A stretch of 64,000 bases of DNA from CALDTK01 sp963837005 (GTDB taxonomy: Bacteria > Bacteroidota > Bacteroidia > Chitinophagales > Saprospiraceae). Shown here piece by piece: positions 25,062 to 34,463 of the stretch. Under the pieces are notes generated by a model. It searched no databases, had not been told where the DNA came from, and saw only the letters and a program-made list of their open reading frames with translations. The first letter of the stretch is position 1; the number at the start of each line of letters is the position of its first letter. Location of the stretch: the NCBI GenBank assembly GCA_963837005.1, contig CAWIMC010000001.1, forward strand, positions 372,001 to 436,000. Direction: 5' to 3'. The translations under genes and the position numbers were made by a program.

Positions 25062-26105
25062 TTGACCAATTTACGCCCCGCCAATACTCTGCTTCACAAC
25101 GTTTCGCTGCGGGCATTCAACACTTTCGGACTCGAGGCCCGCGCCGCTCGATACTACCGGGCCACCACACCCGGTGGGCTTCGCGAGGCCCTTCGCGTCG
25201 AGCAGCCCACACTAGTGCTCGGTGGCGGGTCCAACCTGCTGTTGACGCGAGACGTACCCGGCCTGGTGTTGCACCTCGACCTGCGCGGCGTGACGGTTTT
25301 GCCGAAAGGCGACTACGTAGAAGTCACGGCCGCCGCTGGGGAGAACTGGCATGCCTTCGTGTTGTACACTATCGAGGCAGGGTACGGGGGACTCGAGAAC
25401 TTGAGCCTCATTCCCGGGAGTGTCGGGGCCAGTCCGATTCAGAACATTGGAGCCTACGGGGTTGAGGTCAAGGATCGGTTCGTGTCGCTGCGGGCGGTCC
25501 ATCGCGAGTCCCTCCTCCTCGAGACTTTTGATGCGGAGGCCTGCGAATTTGGATACCGAAACAGTGTTTTTAAGCAAAAGCTTGCAGGCCAGTACATCAT
25601 CCTCGAGGTCACCTTTCGCCTCACGAGTCAAAGGCATGATCTGCGGGCGGACTACGGAGACGTGCGAAAGCACATCGAGAGCCAGGGCGTCGGGGAGGGT
25701 GAAGGCCAACAGCGGCTTGCGCCAAAACACATTTCTACAGCGGTGATGGCGATCCGCAAATCCAAGCTCCCAGACCCAGCAGAGATTGGCAACAGCGGCA
25801 GCTTTTTTAAGAACCCCGAACTCACAGCGGAGGAGTTCGCGGCCTTTGCCGCCGCTCATCCCGAGGCCCCGAGCTACGAATTGTCGCACGGCGGACGCAA
25901 GGTGCCCGCCGGGTGGCTCATCGAGCAGGCGGGGTGGAAGGGGCATCGCCGCGGGGCGATCGGGGTGCATGACCGGCAGGCCTTGGTGCTCGTCAACCAC
26001 GGCGGTGGGGTAGGGCGCGAGCTGTATGCCCTGGCTCAGGAGATTCAAGGCGACGTGTTAGCGAAGTTTGGGATTGCGCTGGAGATGGAGGTGAACGTGT
26101 TTTAG
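25062..26105 (+). CDS. murB: UDP-N-acetylenolpyruvoylglucosamine reductase
   Basis: 347 residues from a TTG start. FAD-binding blocks LGGGSNLLLTRD and SLIPGSVGASPIQNIGAYGVEVKD are followed by the catalytic-region sequence GYRNSVFKQK and GNSGSFFKNP, with AGWLIEQAGWKGHRRGAIGVHDRQALVLVNHG of the C-terminal MurB_C domain. It is the long, E. coli-like type I form containing the Tyr loop. It makes UDP-N-acetylmuramic acid using NADPH in peptidoglycan synthesis. Motif copies at 25296-25310 (VLPKG) and 25714-25728 (GCAA loop; LAPK). Confidence 0.95.
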   Translation: MTNLRPANTLLHNVSLRAFNTFGLEARAARYYRATTPGGLREALRVEQPTLVLGGGSNLLLTRDVPGLVLHLDLRGVTVLPKGDYVEVTAAAGENWHAFVLYTIEAGYGGLENLSLIPGSVGASPIQNIGAYGVEVKDRFVSLRAVHRESLLLETFDAEACEFGYRNSVFKQKLAGQYIILEVTFRLTSQRHDLRADYGDVRKHIESQGVGEGEGQQRLAPKHISTAVMAIRKSKLPDPAEIGNSGSFFKNPELTAEEFAAFAAAHPEAPSYELSHGGRKVPAGWLIEQAGWKGHRRGAIGVHDRQALVLVNHGGGVGRELYALAQEIQGDVLAKFGIALEMEVNVF

Positions 26106-26372
26106 GGTTAGGCTTCGACGTCCTGCGAGTTGTCAATCTATATAAGCCCATAGCACTAGACCTTGAAGTTTGCTCCAGCATTGGTCTAGCGTTGACGGGC
26201 CGTTGCGCTCTTTGCGTCTCCTATGCGTTGCGCTTCGGCTTCGCGTTCCACGGCCTTGACGTGCCCGTTGGGCGAAATTGTATAGCGGTATGATGTGAGC
26301 CCGAGCTTCCGCTTCTTGAGTCGGTGAGCAGAGCGTTGGAGTGTTAAGTTTGGGCAGGCCTATCGCTGCCCT

Positions 26373-26813
26373 ATGAGAACCATCTATTTCATGATCGCTG
26401 TCACGGTCTGTGCTTGCAAAACAAGGGAGTCATATTACGGCACGGCCAATCTGAGTGAGGCGTCCATCTGCGTTTCGCCGTCTTCATCGGCTATGGATTC
26501 GACGGACGTCGCGACACGGTACTTTGATCTGTGCATTTCCCATGAGCAATTGCGTGAGAAGGCAGTAATCAAGTTGGCGGACTTGAACGACTACGATAGC
26601 GTTAGGGTATTCGTGCCGCCGGGGGGGACAGTAACGAATGCCTGGCTGTCTAAAAGTGACTCCGTGGACAGTGTAATTGCAGAGACGTATTTGTCTAGTG
26701 TGTTTGCATTTGAAAGTAGATCTATGAACATTAGCGCCTTGGCTAATAATAAGTATTTTTTAAACTACATGTCTTGTCACTGGGGGAGCGAGCTGTGGAT
26801 CGAGGTAGAGTAA
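26373..26813 (+). CDS. Putative small lipoprotein, unknown function
   Basis: 146 residues. The N-terminus MRTIYFMIAVTVCACKTRES looks like a short lipoprotein signal with Cys at 13 or 15. The body has no family I know. The gene is more AT-rich than its neighbours, carries no copy of the dispersed motif and sits in a gene-poor gap (26106-27283) that also holds tandem repeats, so recent acquisition or a species-specific gene is plausible. The 267 bp before it contain nothing I can identify. Confidence 0.45.
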   Translation: MRTIYFMIAVTVCACKTRESYYGTANLSEASICVSPSSSAMDSTDVATRYFDLCISHEQLREKAVIKLADLNDYDSVRVFVPPGGTVTNAWLSKSDSVDSVIAETYLSSVFAFESRSMNISALANNKYFLNYMSCHWGSELWIEVE

Positions 26814-26906
26814 ATGATCGGCGCCCCGACCGGTGCTTCGGGTATTTCGCTTGGGATGGGTAAGGGGCGCGTTTGGCTGGCTCCGTCGGTGCGCGTCGAT
26901 GTTGGG

Positions 26907-27127
26907 TTTAGTACCGAGGGCACGGGGGCGCTACGCTTCGGCTCAGGAGGGATTTAGCACCGAGGGCACGGGGGCGCTACGCTTCGGCTCAGGAGGGATT
27001 TAGCACCGAGGGCGGAGAGGCGCTACGCTTCGGCAGAGAGGGCGGAGAGGCTTTGGGGGGTTTGTTTGAGGGCGGAGAGGCTTTTGGGGGGTTGTTTGAG
27101 GGCGGAGAGGCTTTGTGGGGGGGGCGA
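26907..27127. repeat. Tandem repeats of 46 bp and 30 bp, purine-rich
   Basis: Two nearly identical 46-bp units (26907-26952, 26953-26998) and the start of a third run into three 30-bp units beginning GAGGGCGGAGAGGC at 27038, 27068 and 27098, separated by G-runs and T-rich spacers. The plus strand carries several runs of five to eight G, so four-stranded structures are possible. No gene is seen in 26814-27283. Confidence 0.85.
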
Positions 27128-27269
27128 TACAGAGGGCGGGGGGGGCGCTTTGCTTTGGTCCCGCCGTGCAGGGTATGGAGAAAGATCCGCCTTGGGCTGG
27201 GGACTGAGGGTTTAGGTGGCTGAACTGCTGTTTGGGTGGAACTGCCGTTCGGTACTGCTCCGCCGGCCG

Positions 27270-27277
27270 TATCCTTG
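27270..27277 (+). promoter_or_regulatory. Minus-7-like box before phosphohexomutase
   Basis: TATCCTTG ends 6 nt before the ATG at 27284, the same arrangement as before the carbonic anhydrase gene. Confidence 0.35.
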
Positions 27278-27283
27278 CCCCCC

Positions 27284-28684
27284 ATGGCCCTCAAAGTATC
27301 TGTCTCCGGCGTGCGCGGCACCATCGGCAGCTCCCAAGATCCCTCCGGCGACCTCACGCCCCAGACGCTCCTGAACTTCGTGAGTGCCTACGGGACGTTC
27401 GTTAAGCAGCAGTCTGGTAGTCTCGCGACGCGACCCATCGTCGTCATCGGGCGCGACGGGCGGATGTCCGGTCCCGTTGTTGCCCAGTTTGTCACCGCGA
27501 CCTTGCGCTTCCTCGGGATTGATGTCGTCGATCTCGACCTGTCGACCACGCCGACCGTCGAGATGGCGGTCGTCCGGCACGGGGCCCAGGGCGGCATCGT
27601 GCTGTCGGCGAGCCACAACCCCTACGACTACAATGCACTTAAGCTCCTCAACGAGCGGGGGGAGTTCCTCTCGGCTGCCGATGGCGAGGAGATACTCGCG
27701 ATCATCGAAGGCGGCAGTATCGCGTACCCAACCGTCCGACAACTCGGCGACTACCGTCGCTCGACCGACGATATCGCTCAGCACGTCGCGGAGGTGTGCG
27801 CCCTGCCGCTCGTCAACGTCGACGCCGTACGGGCTGCAGGTATGCACGTCATCGTCGATTGCATCAACTCTACCGGAGCCATCAGCGTTCCGCCCCTGCT
27901 CGATGCCCTTGGCGTAACCTACGAACTGCTCTTTGACGAAATGACCGGCGACTTCGCCCACGAAGCAGAGCCATTGCCCAAGAACCTGGAGGTTTTGGCG
28001 AAAGCCGTCAAAGAAGACCCCAAAGCAGTGCTCGGCATCGCCGTCGACCCAGACGTAGATCGCCTCGTCTTAGTCAGCGAAGACGGCAGCATGTTCGGCG
28101 AGGAGTACACCCTCGTCGCGGTCGCCGATTACGTGCTCGCCCACACACCTGGACCGGTAGTCAGCAACCTGTCGAGCAGTCGCGCCTTGCGAGATGTTGC
28201 CGCGCGCTACGGACAGGCTTACTACGCGGGCGCCGTTGGCGAAGTGCACGTCGTTAGCAAGATGCGAGAAGTCGCAGCGGTACTCGGCGGCGAAGGCAAC
28301 GGCGGCATCATCTACCCCGACCTACACTACGGCCGCGACAGCATCGTCGGTATCGCGCTGCTGCTCAGCCACCTCGCGACCGGCGGCAAGCGAGCCAGCC
28401 AATTGCGCAAGAGCTACCCAGATTACGAGATCGTAAAGGATAAAATTGCCGTGCCAGACGCAAGCGTGGCCACTGCCGCACTACAGCGCGTAGCCGAGAG
28501 CTACACTGGGGCCGAGATCGACTGGCAGGATGGCCTCAAGGTCGACCTCCCCGCCGGCTGGGTGCACCTCCGCGCCAGCAACACCGAGCCCATCATGCGC
28601 GTCATCGCCGAAAGCAGAGACGCGGCCTCCGCCCAGCAACTCGCTACCGAGGCCATGGACCGCCTCAAGGTCGCCCTCGCCTAA
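27284..28684 (+). CDS. glmM: Phosphoglucosamine mutase / phosphomannomutase
   Basis: 466 residues from ATG 27284. The start KVSVSGVRGTIG is the family opening, Ser110 in LSASHNPYDYNALKLL is the phosphoserine, IAVDPDVDRLVLV is the magnesium loop, GEGNGGII the sugar-binding loop, and ASNTEPIMRVIAES the phosphate-binding tail. These alpha-D-phosphohexomutases move phosphate between C1 and C6. In Bacteroidota this form is usually annotated GlmM, feeding UDP-GlcNAc synthesis, but phosphomannomutase activity is possible. A motif copy at 27992-28006 encodes VLAKA. Confidence 0.88.
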   Translation: MALKVSVSGVRGTIGSSQDPSGDLTPQTLLNFVSAYGTFVKQQSGSLATRPIVVIGRDGRMSGPVVAQFVTATLRFLGIDVVDLDLSTTPTVEMAVVRHGAQGGIVLSASHNPYDYNALKLLNERGEFLSAADGEEILAIIEGGSIAYPTVRQLGDYRRSTDDIAQHVAEVCALPLVNVDAVRAAGMHVIVDCINSTGAISVPPLLDALGVTYELLFDEMTGDFAHEAEPLPKNLEVLAKAVKEDPKAVLGIAVDPDVDRLVLVSEDGSMFGEEYTLVAVADYVLAHTPGPVVSNLSSSRALRDVAARYGQAYYAGAVGEVHVVSKMREVAAVLGGEGNGGIIYPDLHYGRDSIVGIALLLSHLATGGKRASQLRKSYPDYEIVKDKIAVPDASVATAALQRVAESYTGAEIDWQDGLKVDLPAGWVHLRASNTEPIMRVIAESRDAASAQQLATEAMDRLKVALA

Positions 28685-28770
28685 GCGAAAGTTGCCGACC
28701 TTAGTGCCGCAGTATAGGAGTGCGCGGCAGGCACTTTCCCTATTTCACGTAATCCCTCTCAAGCTCTAAC

Positions 28771-29928
28771 ATGCGCGTCTATCTCGACAATGCCGCCTCC
28801 ACACCCGTCCTTCCCGAAGTCATCGACGCGATGAGCGTGCTGATGCGGGAGGCGTACGGCAACCCGAGTTCGATTCACAAGGAGGGCAGACAGGGAAGGA
28901 CCATTATCGAGGCCGCCCGCAAGAAAGTAGCGACTCAACTCAAGGCTTCCCTCGGGGAAGTGTTCTTCACCAGCGGGGGCACGGAGGCCTCCAACATGGC
29001 CATCAAGTGCAGCGTGCGCGATTTGCACGTAACCGACATTGTCTCCAGTCCGACCGAGCACCACTGCGTACTCCACAGCCTCACCGACATGCAGCAAAAC
29101 TGCAACGTGAAGCTGCACATGCTCGAACTCGACGAGTGGGGTAGGCCTACCCTGGAGAGCCTTTCGGCAAAACTCACCGAACTGGCTGGCAAGAAGGTGC
29201 TCGTGACCCTCATGCACGCCAACAACGAGACCGGCAACCTCATCGACCTCGCGGCCATCGGCAGGGTGTGTCGTGAGCACGGGGCCTTGCTGCACAGCGA
29301 TACCGTCCAAACGACAGGTCACTTCGAGATAGATGTACAAAACGTCGCGGTCGACTTTCTCACCGGCGCAGCGCACAAGTTTCACGGTCCGAAGGGAGTA
29401 GGATTCGTGTACATCAACAACGAGCAGATCGTACGCCCCTTCGTCGATGGCGGCTCGCAGGAGCGCAACATGCGGGGTGGCACCGAAAACCTCTACGGCA
29501 TCGCTGGGCTCGCTCAAGCCTTCGAGCTAGCGTACGAGCACCTCGACGAGCGGCGGGCCTACATCGGCGACTTGCGTCAAAACTTCGTGACGCGGCTCCG
29601 CGAGATCGAGCCTAAGCTTCGCGTCAACACCGATCTCGAAGGCGCCAATCTCTACACAGTACTGAGTGTCAGCTTTCCGCACACGCTCAAATCGGAGCTG
29701 CTGCTCTTCAACCTCGACATCGCCGGGATCGCCGCCAGCGGAGGTTCGGCGTGTAGTTCGGGAGCGGACGCGGGTAGTCACGTGATTGCGGCGATCTATG
29801 GCCCCGAGTGTACGATGGTGACGGTGCGCTTTAGCTTTTCGCATTTGAATACTGAGGTCGAGGTAGACTACGTGCTCGAAAAGATCGGTGGCTTTTTGGC
29901 GGTCAAACCGAGCTTGCAAGCCGCGTAG
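28771..29928 (+). CDS. Cysteine desulfurase (NifS/IscS class)
   Basis: 385 residues. It opens with VYLDNAASTPVLPEV. PLP-binding Lys203 lies in TGAAHKFHGPKGVGF, and the active-site Cys328 lies in SGGSACSSGADAGSHV, both in the class I spacing of IscS. It removes sulfur from cysteine as a persulfide for iron-sulfur clusters and thiolated tRNA. No iscU or other cluster genes adjoin. A motif copy at 29159-29173 encodes LSAK. Confidence 0.93.
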   Translation: MRVYLDNAASTPVLPEVIDAMSVLMREAYGNPSSIHKEGRQGRTIIEAARKKVATQLKASLGEVFFTSGGTEASNMAIKCSVRDLHVTDIVSSPTEHHCVLHSLTDMQQNCNVKLHMLELDEWGRPTLESLSAKLTELAGKKVLVTLMHANNETGNLIDLAAIGRVCREHGALLHSDTVQTTGHFEIDVQNVAVDFLTGAAHKFHGPKGVGFVYINNEQIVRPFVDGGSQERNMRGGTENLYGIAGLAQAFELAYEHLDERRAYIGDLRQNFVTRLREIEPKLRVNTDLEGANLYTVLSVSFPHTLKSELLLFNLDIAGIAASGGSACSSGADAGSHVIAAIYGPECTMVTVRFSFSHLNTEVEVDYVLEKIGGFLAVKPSLQAA

Positions 29929-30102
29929 CTGTATACATGACTGGTGCAGGGGTGATCGACCGCAGGTATTGACCAGCTATTGATTGGTGTTTTTGTCTAC
30001 AAATTGACAAACAGGACGACGAGCAGAGGGCCGGGGAAGGCCTGTCGAGCGTGGGGCTCAGATACCTTACGCATTCAACACACCACCCCCAGAATCTCTA
30101 GA

Positions 30103-32118
30103 ATGCTGCTTCTCCCGATCTCCCGACAGGCGCTCATCGCTAGCGTTTTTTGTGTTGCTCTCGTTTGTCTTCCGCGTTGGGCATCGGCTCAGGAAGAACT
30201 GGTTTGCGGTACCGAAACTCCGGACGGCTACCTCGCCCCGCATCAGCGCGCTCCGGAGGCCTTTGCGAGATTTAAGGCAGGTTTTGCCGAAAGGCTACAA
30301 AAGCGCGGCACGCAGCAGCGGCTGGACTCACTGCTCGCAGATACGGTAGCCGTCAACGTCTACATTTTCCGACGCAACGACGGCACGGGAGGATTGACCG
30401 ACGCCGAACTTGCGCAAGCGATGGCCAAGCTAAATGCGGACTACGATTCAGTCGGCCTGTACTTCGCCTATTGCCAGCCGCAATACATCAGCAGCAATAA
30501 GTACTACGACTTCCGTCAGGAAGACGAGACCGACCTGCGCGATGCGTATTACTCGCCGGACGGCCTCAACATCTACTTCGCCAACAGCATCCGATCGAGG
30601 TCGGGGGGCGGACTCTGTGGCTATGCGTACTACCCCTACTTCGGGCGCAACGTGATCCTGATGCAAAACGGGTGCACCATGAACGGGTCGACGCTCTCCC
30701 ACGAGGTGGGGCACGCCTATGGCCTGCCCCATACCCACGGGTTCACCAACGGGGAGCTCACCGACGAACTCGTGGACGGGAGCAACTGTGCTACGTCCGG
30801 GGATGAGTTTTGCGATACGCCTGCTGATCCCCAACTCAGCACGCTGCTCGTAGACGAGAACTGCCTCTACAGTGGGACGGCCGTGGATACGAATATGCAG
30901 GCCTTCAAACCGGACGTCAACAACCACATGAGCTACTCGCGCGCTAGCTGCCGAGTACGGTTCTCGATGGAGCAGATGGCGGCGATGAAGTTTAACAGTG
31001 GCGATGCCTTCGATCGCATCGACCTGAAGTGCGACACGTTTACGGGAGACTTCACCGTGCAAAACTTGACCACCACTCAGTTTTGTCGGGACAGCGCCGT
31101 GGTGAGGCTGGTAGCGACCAGCAGCGGAGCGACGGGCTACCAGTGGGACGTGAATGCGGACGGCTCGATTGACGGGACGGACTCCGTGTTGGTCTACCGG
31201 TTTGCGGAGGCGGGCAGCTACAGTGTCGTCTTGCGGATGGTCAATGCCCGGGAGGTGATCACACGTTTTAAAAGAAATGTCGTGACGATTGGCCCGCGGG
31301 CCTTGCCGGTCGTGCAGTCATTCGATCCGGACGTTATAGTAGATGACTACTTCTGGCGGTACGGTTCGGGAGTCGGTGAGGCGAGTTGGGTGCCGACTGT
31401 TGGCAGGACGCCGAGTGCAGATACAGGGCCTAGCGACGGTCGGGCCGCAGACAGCGGCGATGCGGGCTACCTCTACGTCGAGGCTTCAGGACAGCGAGAG
31501 GGTACGCCGGCCATTTACCAAAGCGGGTGCATAGAGATACCTGGCTCCGACACGCTCCTCGATGGCGACTCGCTGCGCTTCGCGCGACCGGTACTGAGCT
31601 TCTACTATCACATGTACGGCCGAAGTATGGGCGAGCTACACCTGGACCTCGTGCAGGCCTCTCAAACCTTGCAAGACATTACCGAACCGCTCATCGGAGA
31701 ACAGCAGACCGACGCCGCGGATACGTTCCGGGTCCGCGAAGTCGATATGACGGCCTTTGCTGGGCAGACGGTGCAGCTAAGCTTTCGAGGCCTCGTCGGA
31801 TCTGGCTTTCGAAGCGATATGGCGATAGACGACGTGACGCTTTCTATGCGATCGCAGGTTATCGTTGGAGTGGGCGAAGCGGTTTCGTTTGCAGAAGTCC
31901 CCAGACTATTCCCCAACCCTGCGTCGCGATCGTTTGCGATCCAGAGCCTACCTGATGCGAGTACGGTATCGGTCCGCGACGCGCTCGGGAGGGTGGTTAT
32001 CGGTGCCGCTCCCTACGCGGGGCCGATCATTGTGGACCAGTTGCCGAGCGGCTTTTACACCGTTACTGTCGTTGCCGAGCGCGGGCAGGCGCACACCTTG
32101 CAGCTAGTGGTCTTGTAG
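30103..32118 (+). CDS. Secreted M43-type zinc metalloprotease with PKD and T9SS domains
   Basis: 671 residues from ATG 30103. Signal peptide about 1-28 (ASVFCVALVCLPRWASAQ). The protease domain has the zinc motif HEVGHAYGLPHTH (first His at residue 200) and downstream NNHMSYSRASCRVRFSMEQ with the Met-turn of metzincins of the pappalysin family. A PKD-like domain follows (about 340-410: VRLVATSSGATGYQWDVNADG), then a MAM/jelly-roll-like region and a C-terminal type IX sorting domain (PRLFPNPASRSFAI to LQLVVL). Its 3' end overlaps the convergent MBL gene by 15 bp. A motif copy at 30281-30295 encodes FAERL. Confidence 0.88.
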   Translation: MLLLPISRQALIASVFCVALVCLPRWASAQEELVCGTETPDGYLAPHQRAPEAFARFKAGFAERLQKRGTQQRLDSLLADTVAVNVYIFRRNDGTGGLTDAELAQAMAKLNADYDSVGLYFAYCQPQYISSNKYYDFRQEDETDLRDAYYSPDGLNIYFANSIRSRSGGGLCGYAYYPYFGRNVILMQNGCTMNGSTLSHEVGHAYGLPHTHGFTNGELTDELVDGSNCATSGDEFCDTPADPQLSTLLVDENCLYSGTAVDTNMQAFKPDVNNHMSYSRASCRVRFSMEQMAAMKFNSGDAFDRIDLKCDTFTGDFTVQNLTTTQFCRDSAVVRLVATSSGATGYQWDVNADGSIDGTDSVLVYRFAEAGSYSVVLRMVNAREVITRFKRNVVTIGPRALPVVQSFDPDVIVDDYFWRYGSGVGEASWVPTVGRTPSADTGPSDGRAADSGDAGYLYVEASGQREGTPAIYQSGCIEIPGSDTLLDGDSLRFARPVLSFYYHMYGRSMGELHLDLVQASQTLQDITEPLIGEQQTDAADTFRVREVDMTAFAGQTVQLSFRGLVGSGFRSDMAIDDVTLSMRSQVIVGVGEAVSFAEVPRLFPNPASRSFAIQSLPDASTVSVRDALGRVVIGAAPYAGPIIVDQLPSGFYTVTVVAERGQAHTLQLVVL

Positions 32119-32952
32119 AACGGGTTCGGCCTCGATGCGCCCTCGTGCATCCCTACGCAGTTTTGCGGAAGCGTACACCGCGTCGTGCTCGAAGCCCAGC
32201 GTATACCCCTCTCCAATCGCCTCCGCCAGCAGCCGCTCTTTCTCTACGAGCGTGTCGAGCGGACGTACGTCATACGCCAGCACCCAGGGCAAACGCACAT
32301 GCGCAACCGAAGGCATCAGATCTGCGCAGTAAACAAAGCGCTCGCCGTCCCCGAGATCTACCATCGGCATCAGCATCGCTTGAGTGTGACCGTACAGCGG
32401 CCGCAGGGTAATACCCGGCAGCCAGCCAAAGTCTTTACCGCCCTCGATCGGTAGCATATCGAGCTGACCGCTAGCTTTTAAAGGCGCGAGATTTTCGGTA
32501 AGGAAACTCGCCGCCTCCTTAGCATTGGGGGCCTCCGCCCAGGACCACTGTGCCTCATTGCTCCAGTAGGTTGCGTTCGGGAAGGTAGTCTCGATTTGTC
32601 CGCTTTCGCCAAAACGGGTGGCCCCCCCGACGTGGTCAAAGTGGAGGTGCGTAAGCAGCACGTCCGTGACATCTCCCGCATCGACACCGAGTGCCGCCAG
32701 CGACCCGGACAGCGTATGCTCGCCATGCGGGTGAAAGTGGCTGCGAAATTTCGCGCCCTGTTTGTCGCCCATACCCGTGTCTACGAGGATGACGCGCCCG
32801 GCCGTACGGATCAACAGACAGCGCATTGCCCACGTGCACAGGTTGTCTGCGTCAGGAGCGTTGTGCTTTGCCCACATCGTCTGCGGCACGATTCCGAACA
32901 TAGCCCCGCCGTCGAGCTTAAAGCGGCCAGCGTCTACGAAGTCGATCTGCAT
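32104..32952 (-). CDS. MBL-fold metallo-hydrolase
   Basis: 282 residues. The zinc-binding HLHFDHVGG motif follows VTDVLLT, with further ligands in the later LYGHTQAM and FVYCADLMPS blocks. It belongs to the lactonase/quorum-quenching-like branch (start MQIDFVDAGRFKLDGGAMFG, then ILVDTGMGDKQG). The substrate is unknown. No signal peptide is visible. Motif copies at 32160-32172 (short-stem form) and 32601-32615 (outer pair mismatched). Confidence 0.88.
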   Translation of the reverse strand: MQIDFVDAGRFKLDGGAMFGIVPQTMWAKHNAPDADNLCTWAMRCLLIRTAGRVILVDTGMGDKQGAKFRSHFHPHGEHTLSGSLAALGVDAGDVTDVLLTHLHFDHVGGATRFGESGQIETTFPNATYWSNEAQWSWAEAPNAKEAASFLTENLAPLKASGQLDMLPIEGGKDFGWLPGITLRPLYGHTQAMLMPMVDLGDGERFVYCADLMPSVAHVRLPWVLAYDVRPLDTLVEKERLLAEAIGEGYTLGFEHDAVYASAKLRRDARGRIEAEPVLQDH

Positions 32953-33008
32953 TGGTCTAAGCCTTTACCTCTCTTTGCGAGGAATTTTAACTGTACAGCA
33001 GCGCTTAC

Positions 33009-33530
33009 TCAGCCCCCAAAACCTATCCGCTTCTCCGGCTCCGTCGTCGTTTGCTTCAGACTCGCCATACGGAGGGCGGCAATTGCGCATTCGATGCCTT
33101 TGTTGCCGTGCTTACCGCCCGCGCGATCAACCGCCTGCTCGTGCGTATTGGGCGTCAATAGCCCAAATATGTAGGCGCGTCCGGTAGCGACCGACATCGT
33201 TTGAAGAGCATTGGCGACGCTCTGGTTAATGTACTCGTTGTGGGGGGTGTCGCCCGTAATCACACAGCCCAAACAGATGATGGCGTCGCACTTGTGTTTG
33301 CTGCTCAACATACGCGCACCGGCCGGCAGTTCGAAGGCACCTGGAACTTGTAGGGTGTGGATATTTTCATCCTTGACCCCGTGCTCGCCTAAGGTGGCTA
33401 CCGCACCCTCGTAAAGCGCATGCGTAATGTCGGTGTGGTACTCGGCGAGCACGATGCCGATCTTAAACTTACTTCCATCGGGCATCGTCGTCTCGTCGTA
33501 GACGGAGAGGTTCTTCAGGGCACTGGCCAT
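33009..33530 (-). CDS. ribH: 6,7-dimethyl-8-ribityllumazine synthase
   Basis: 173 residues. FKIGIVLAEYHTDITHAL starts the fold, VPGAFELPAGARML and CLGCVITGDTPHNEYI form the substrate site with the catalytic His in the latter, and NTHEQAVDRAGGKHGNKGIECA closes the domain. It makes lumazine from ribityl-aminouracil and butanone phosphate, the penultimate step of riboflavin synthesis, usually as a 60-mer or pentamer. It follows the TPR protein gene on the same strand with a strong hairpin in between. No other rib genes are present here. Confidence 0.95.
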   Translation of the reverse strand: MASALKNLSVYDETTMPDGSKFKIGIVLAEYHTDITHALYEGAVATLGEHGVKDENIHTLQVPGAFELPAGARMLSSKHKCDAIICLGCVITGDTPHNEYINQSVANALQTMSVATGRAYIFGLLTPNTHEQAVDRAGGKHGNKGIECAIAALRMASLKQTTTEPEKRIGFGG

Positions 33531-33580
33531 ATAGGGGGAGGGCTATCGGCGTCCACGACGGACGACCGGGCTGTAAACGA

Positions 33581-33616
33581 CGAAAGGCGCTTCCGGTTGG
33601 GGGGAAGCGCCTTTCG
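33581..33616 (-). terminator. Perfect 14-bp hairpin between TPR gene and ribH
   Basis: CGAAAGGCGCTTCC (33581-33594) pairs perfectly with GGAAGCGCCTTTCG (33603-33616) around an 8-nt loop. It lies between two minus-strand genes and lacks a strong T-run on that side, so attenuation or mRNA stabilisation is as likely as full termination. One arm overlaps a copy of the dispersed motif (33609-33623). Confidence 0.65.
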
Positions 33617-33623
33617 GCAAAAC
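33609..33623 (-). repeat. Intergenic copy of dispersed hairpin motif inside a larger stem
   Basis: GCCTTTCGGCAAAAC, exact. Its own mini-hairpin competes with the 14-bp stem that shares the same bases. Confidence 0.9.
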
Positions 33624-33647
33624 TGAAAACCTACTTTTTGCCTGTGC

Positions 33648-34367
33648 CTATTCGGCGGAGGCGCGGGCGATGAACTTGTCGATATCGCTGGCCTGCTCAC
33701 TGTTTGCGAACTCCTCCCGGATGCGGGTGTAGAGGTCGAGCGCGCTGGCCTTGTTGCCGTTGCGTTCGCGCAGCAAGCCTAATTTCTTGAGGAAGTAAGG
33801 GGCGGTGACGAGGTTGTCACCCGACTCCTCGACGGCCTCTTCGTAGTACGATTCTGCCTTGGCGAGGTCGCCTTTCTGCGCGTAGGCATCACCGAGAGCG
33901 CCCGCTTTGGTAGCAGGCAAAAGCGTGCCCTCAGCATCGAAGTCGTCGAGGTAGCTAATGGCGGCGTCGTGCTGGCCGAGCTGCAGGTACGACACGCCGG
34001 CGTAGTAATTGGCGAGGTTGCCGGAAGGCGTCCCGCCGTGGTCTTCGATAATATTGAGAAAGCCCATCACGACCCCTGGGCGACCCTGCACGGCGACCTG
34101 GAAGCTGTCCTGCTCGAACAGCTGCTCGGCCTGCCACATGTCGGCGGCGGCCTCCGCTCGGGCGGGTTCGCTCACGAACTTGCCATAGAGAAATATGCCC
34201 AGGGCGATCAGCATGCCCGCGGCAACGAATCCGAGCACGAGCTGCGAGTTCTGCTCGAACCAGTTCGGTCCGACCGCGCGGACTTCGGCGAACTCGATGT
34301 CGGTACCGAGGGTTGGGCTCGTCGGAGCGCTGGTGGGGGAGGTCTTGGATTCCTTGATCGTAGCCAT
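33648..34367 (-). CDS. TPR-repeat protein with one transmembrane helix
   Basis: 239 residues. A cytoplasmic Ser/Thr/Pro-rich leader is followed by a single membrane helix (LVLGFVAAGMLIALGIFLYG, about 44-63). The rest is periplasmic and helical, with TPR-like repeats (NLANYYAGVSYLQLGQHDAA, KAGALGDAYAQKGDLAKAE, PYFLKKLGLLRERNGNKA). Architecture and size resemble YfgM-type ancillary chaperone-like proteins linked to the Sec translocon, an inference from layout only. ribH lies downstream. Confidence 0.75.
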   Translation of the reverse strand: MATIKESKTSPTSAPTSPTLGTDIEFAEVRAVGPNWFEQNSQLVLGFVAAGMLIALGIFLYGKFVSEPARAEAAADMWQAEQLFEQDSFQVAVQGRPGVVMGFLNIIEDHGGTPSGNLANYYAGVSYLQLGQHDAAISYLDDFDAEGTLLPATKAGALGDAYAQKGDLAKAESYYEEAVEESGDNLVTAPYFLKKLGLLRERNGNKASALDLYTRIREEFANSEQASDIDKFIARASAE

Positions 34368-34463
34368 GCGTAAAATTTGCTCTACACTAAAACGTCTTGC
34401 AAAAGCGGCGCGAAGGTAAATAGAAAATAATCCGTCCCGCCGCCCGCATCTTCGCGTTTACGT

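Noticed and set aside
29992..30011. Operator palindrome TTTGTC/GACAAA before the M43 protease gene
   Set aside because: Only 6-bp arms, about 90 bp from the start codon, and no second copy; too weak to call.
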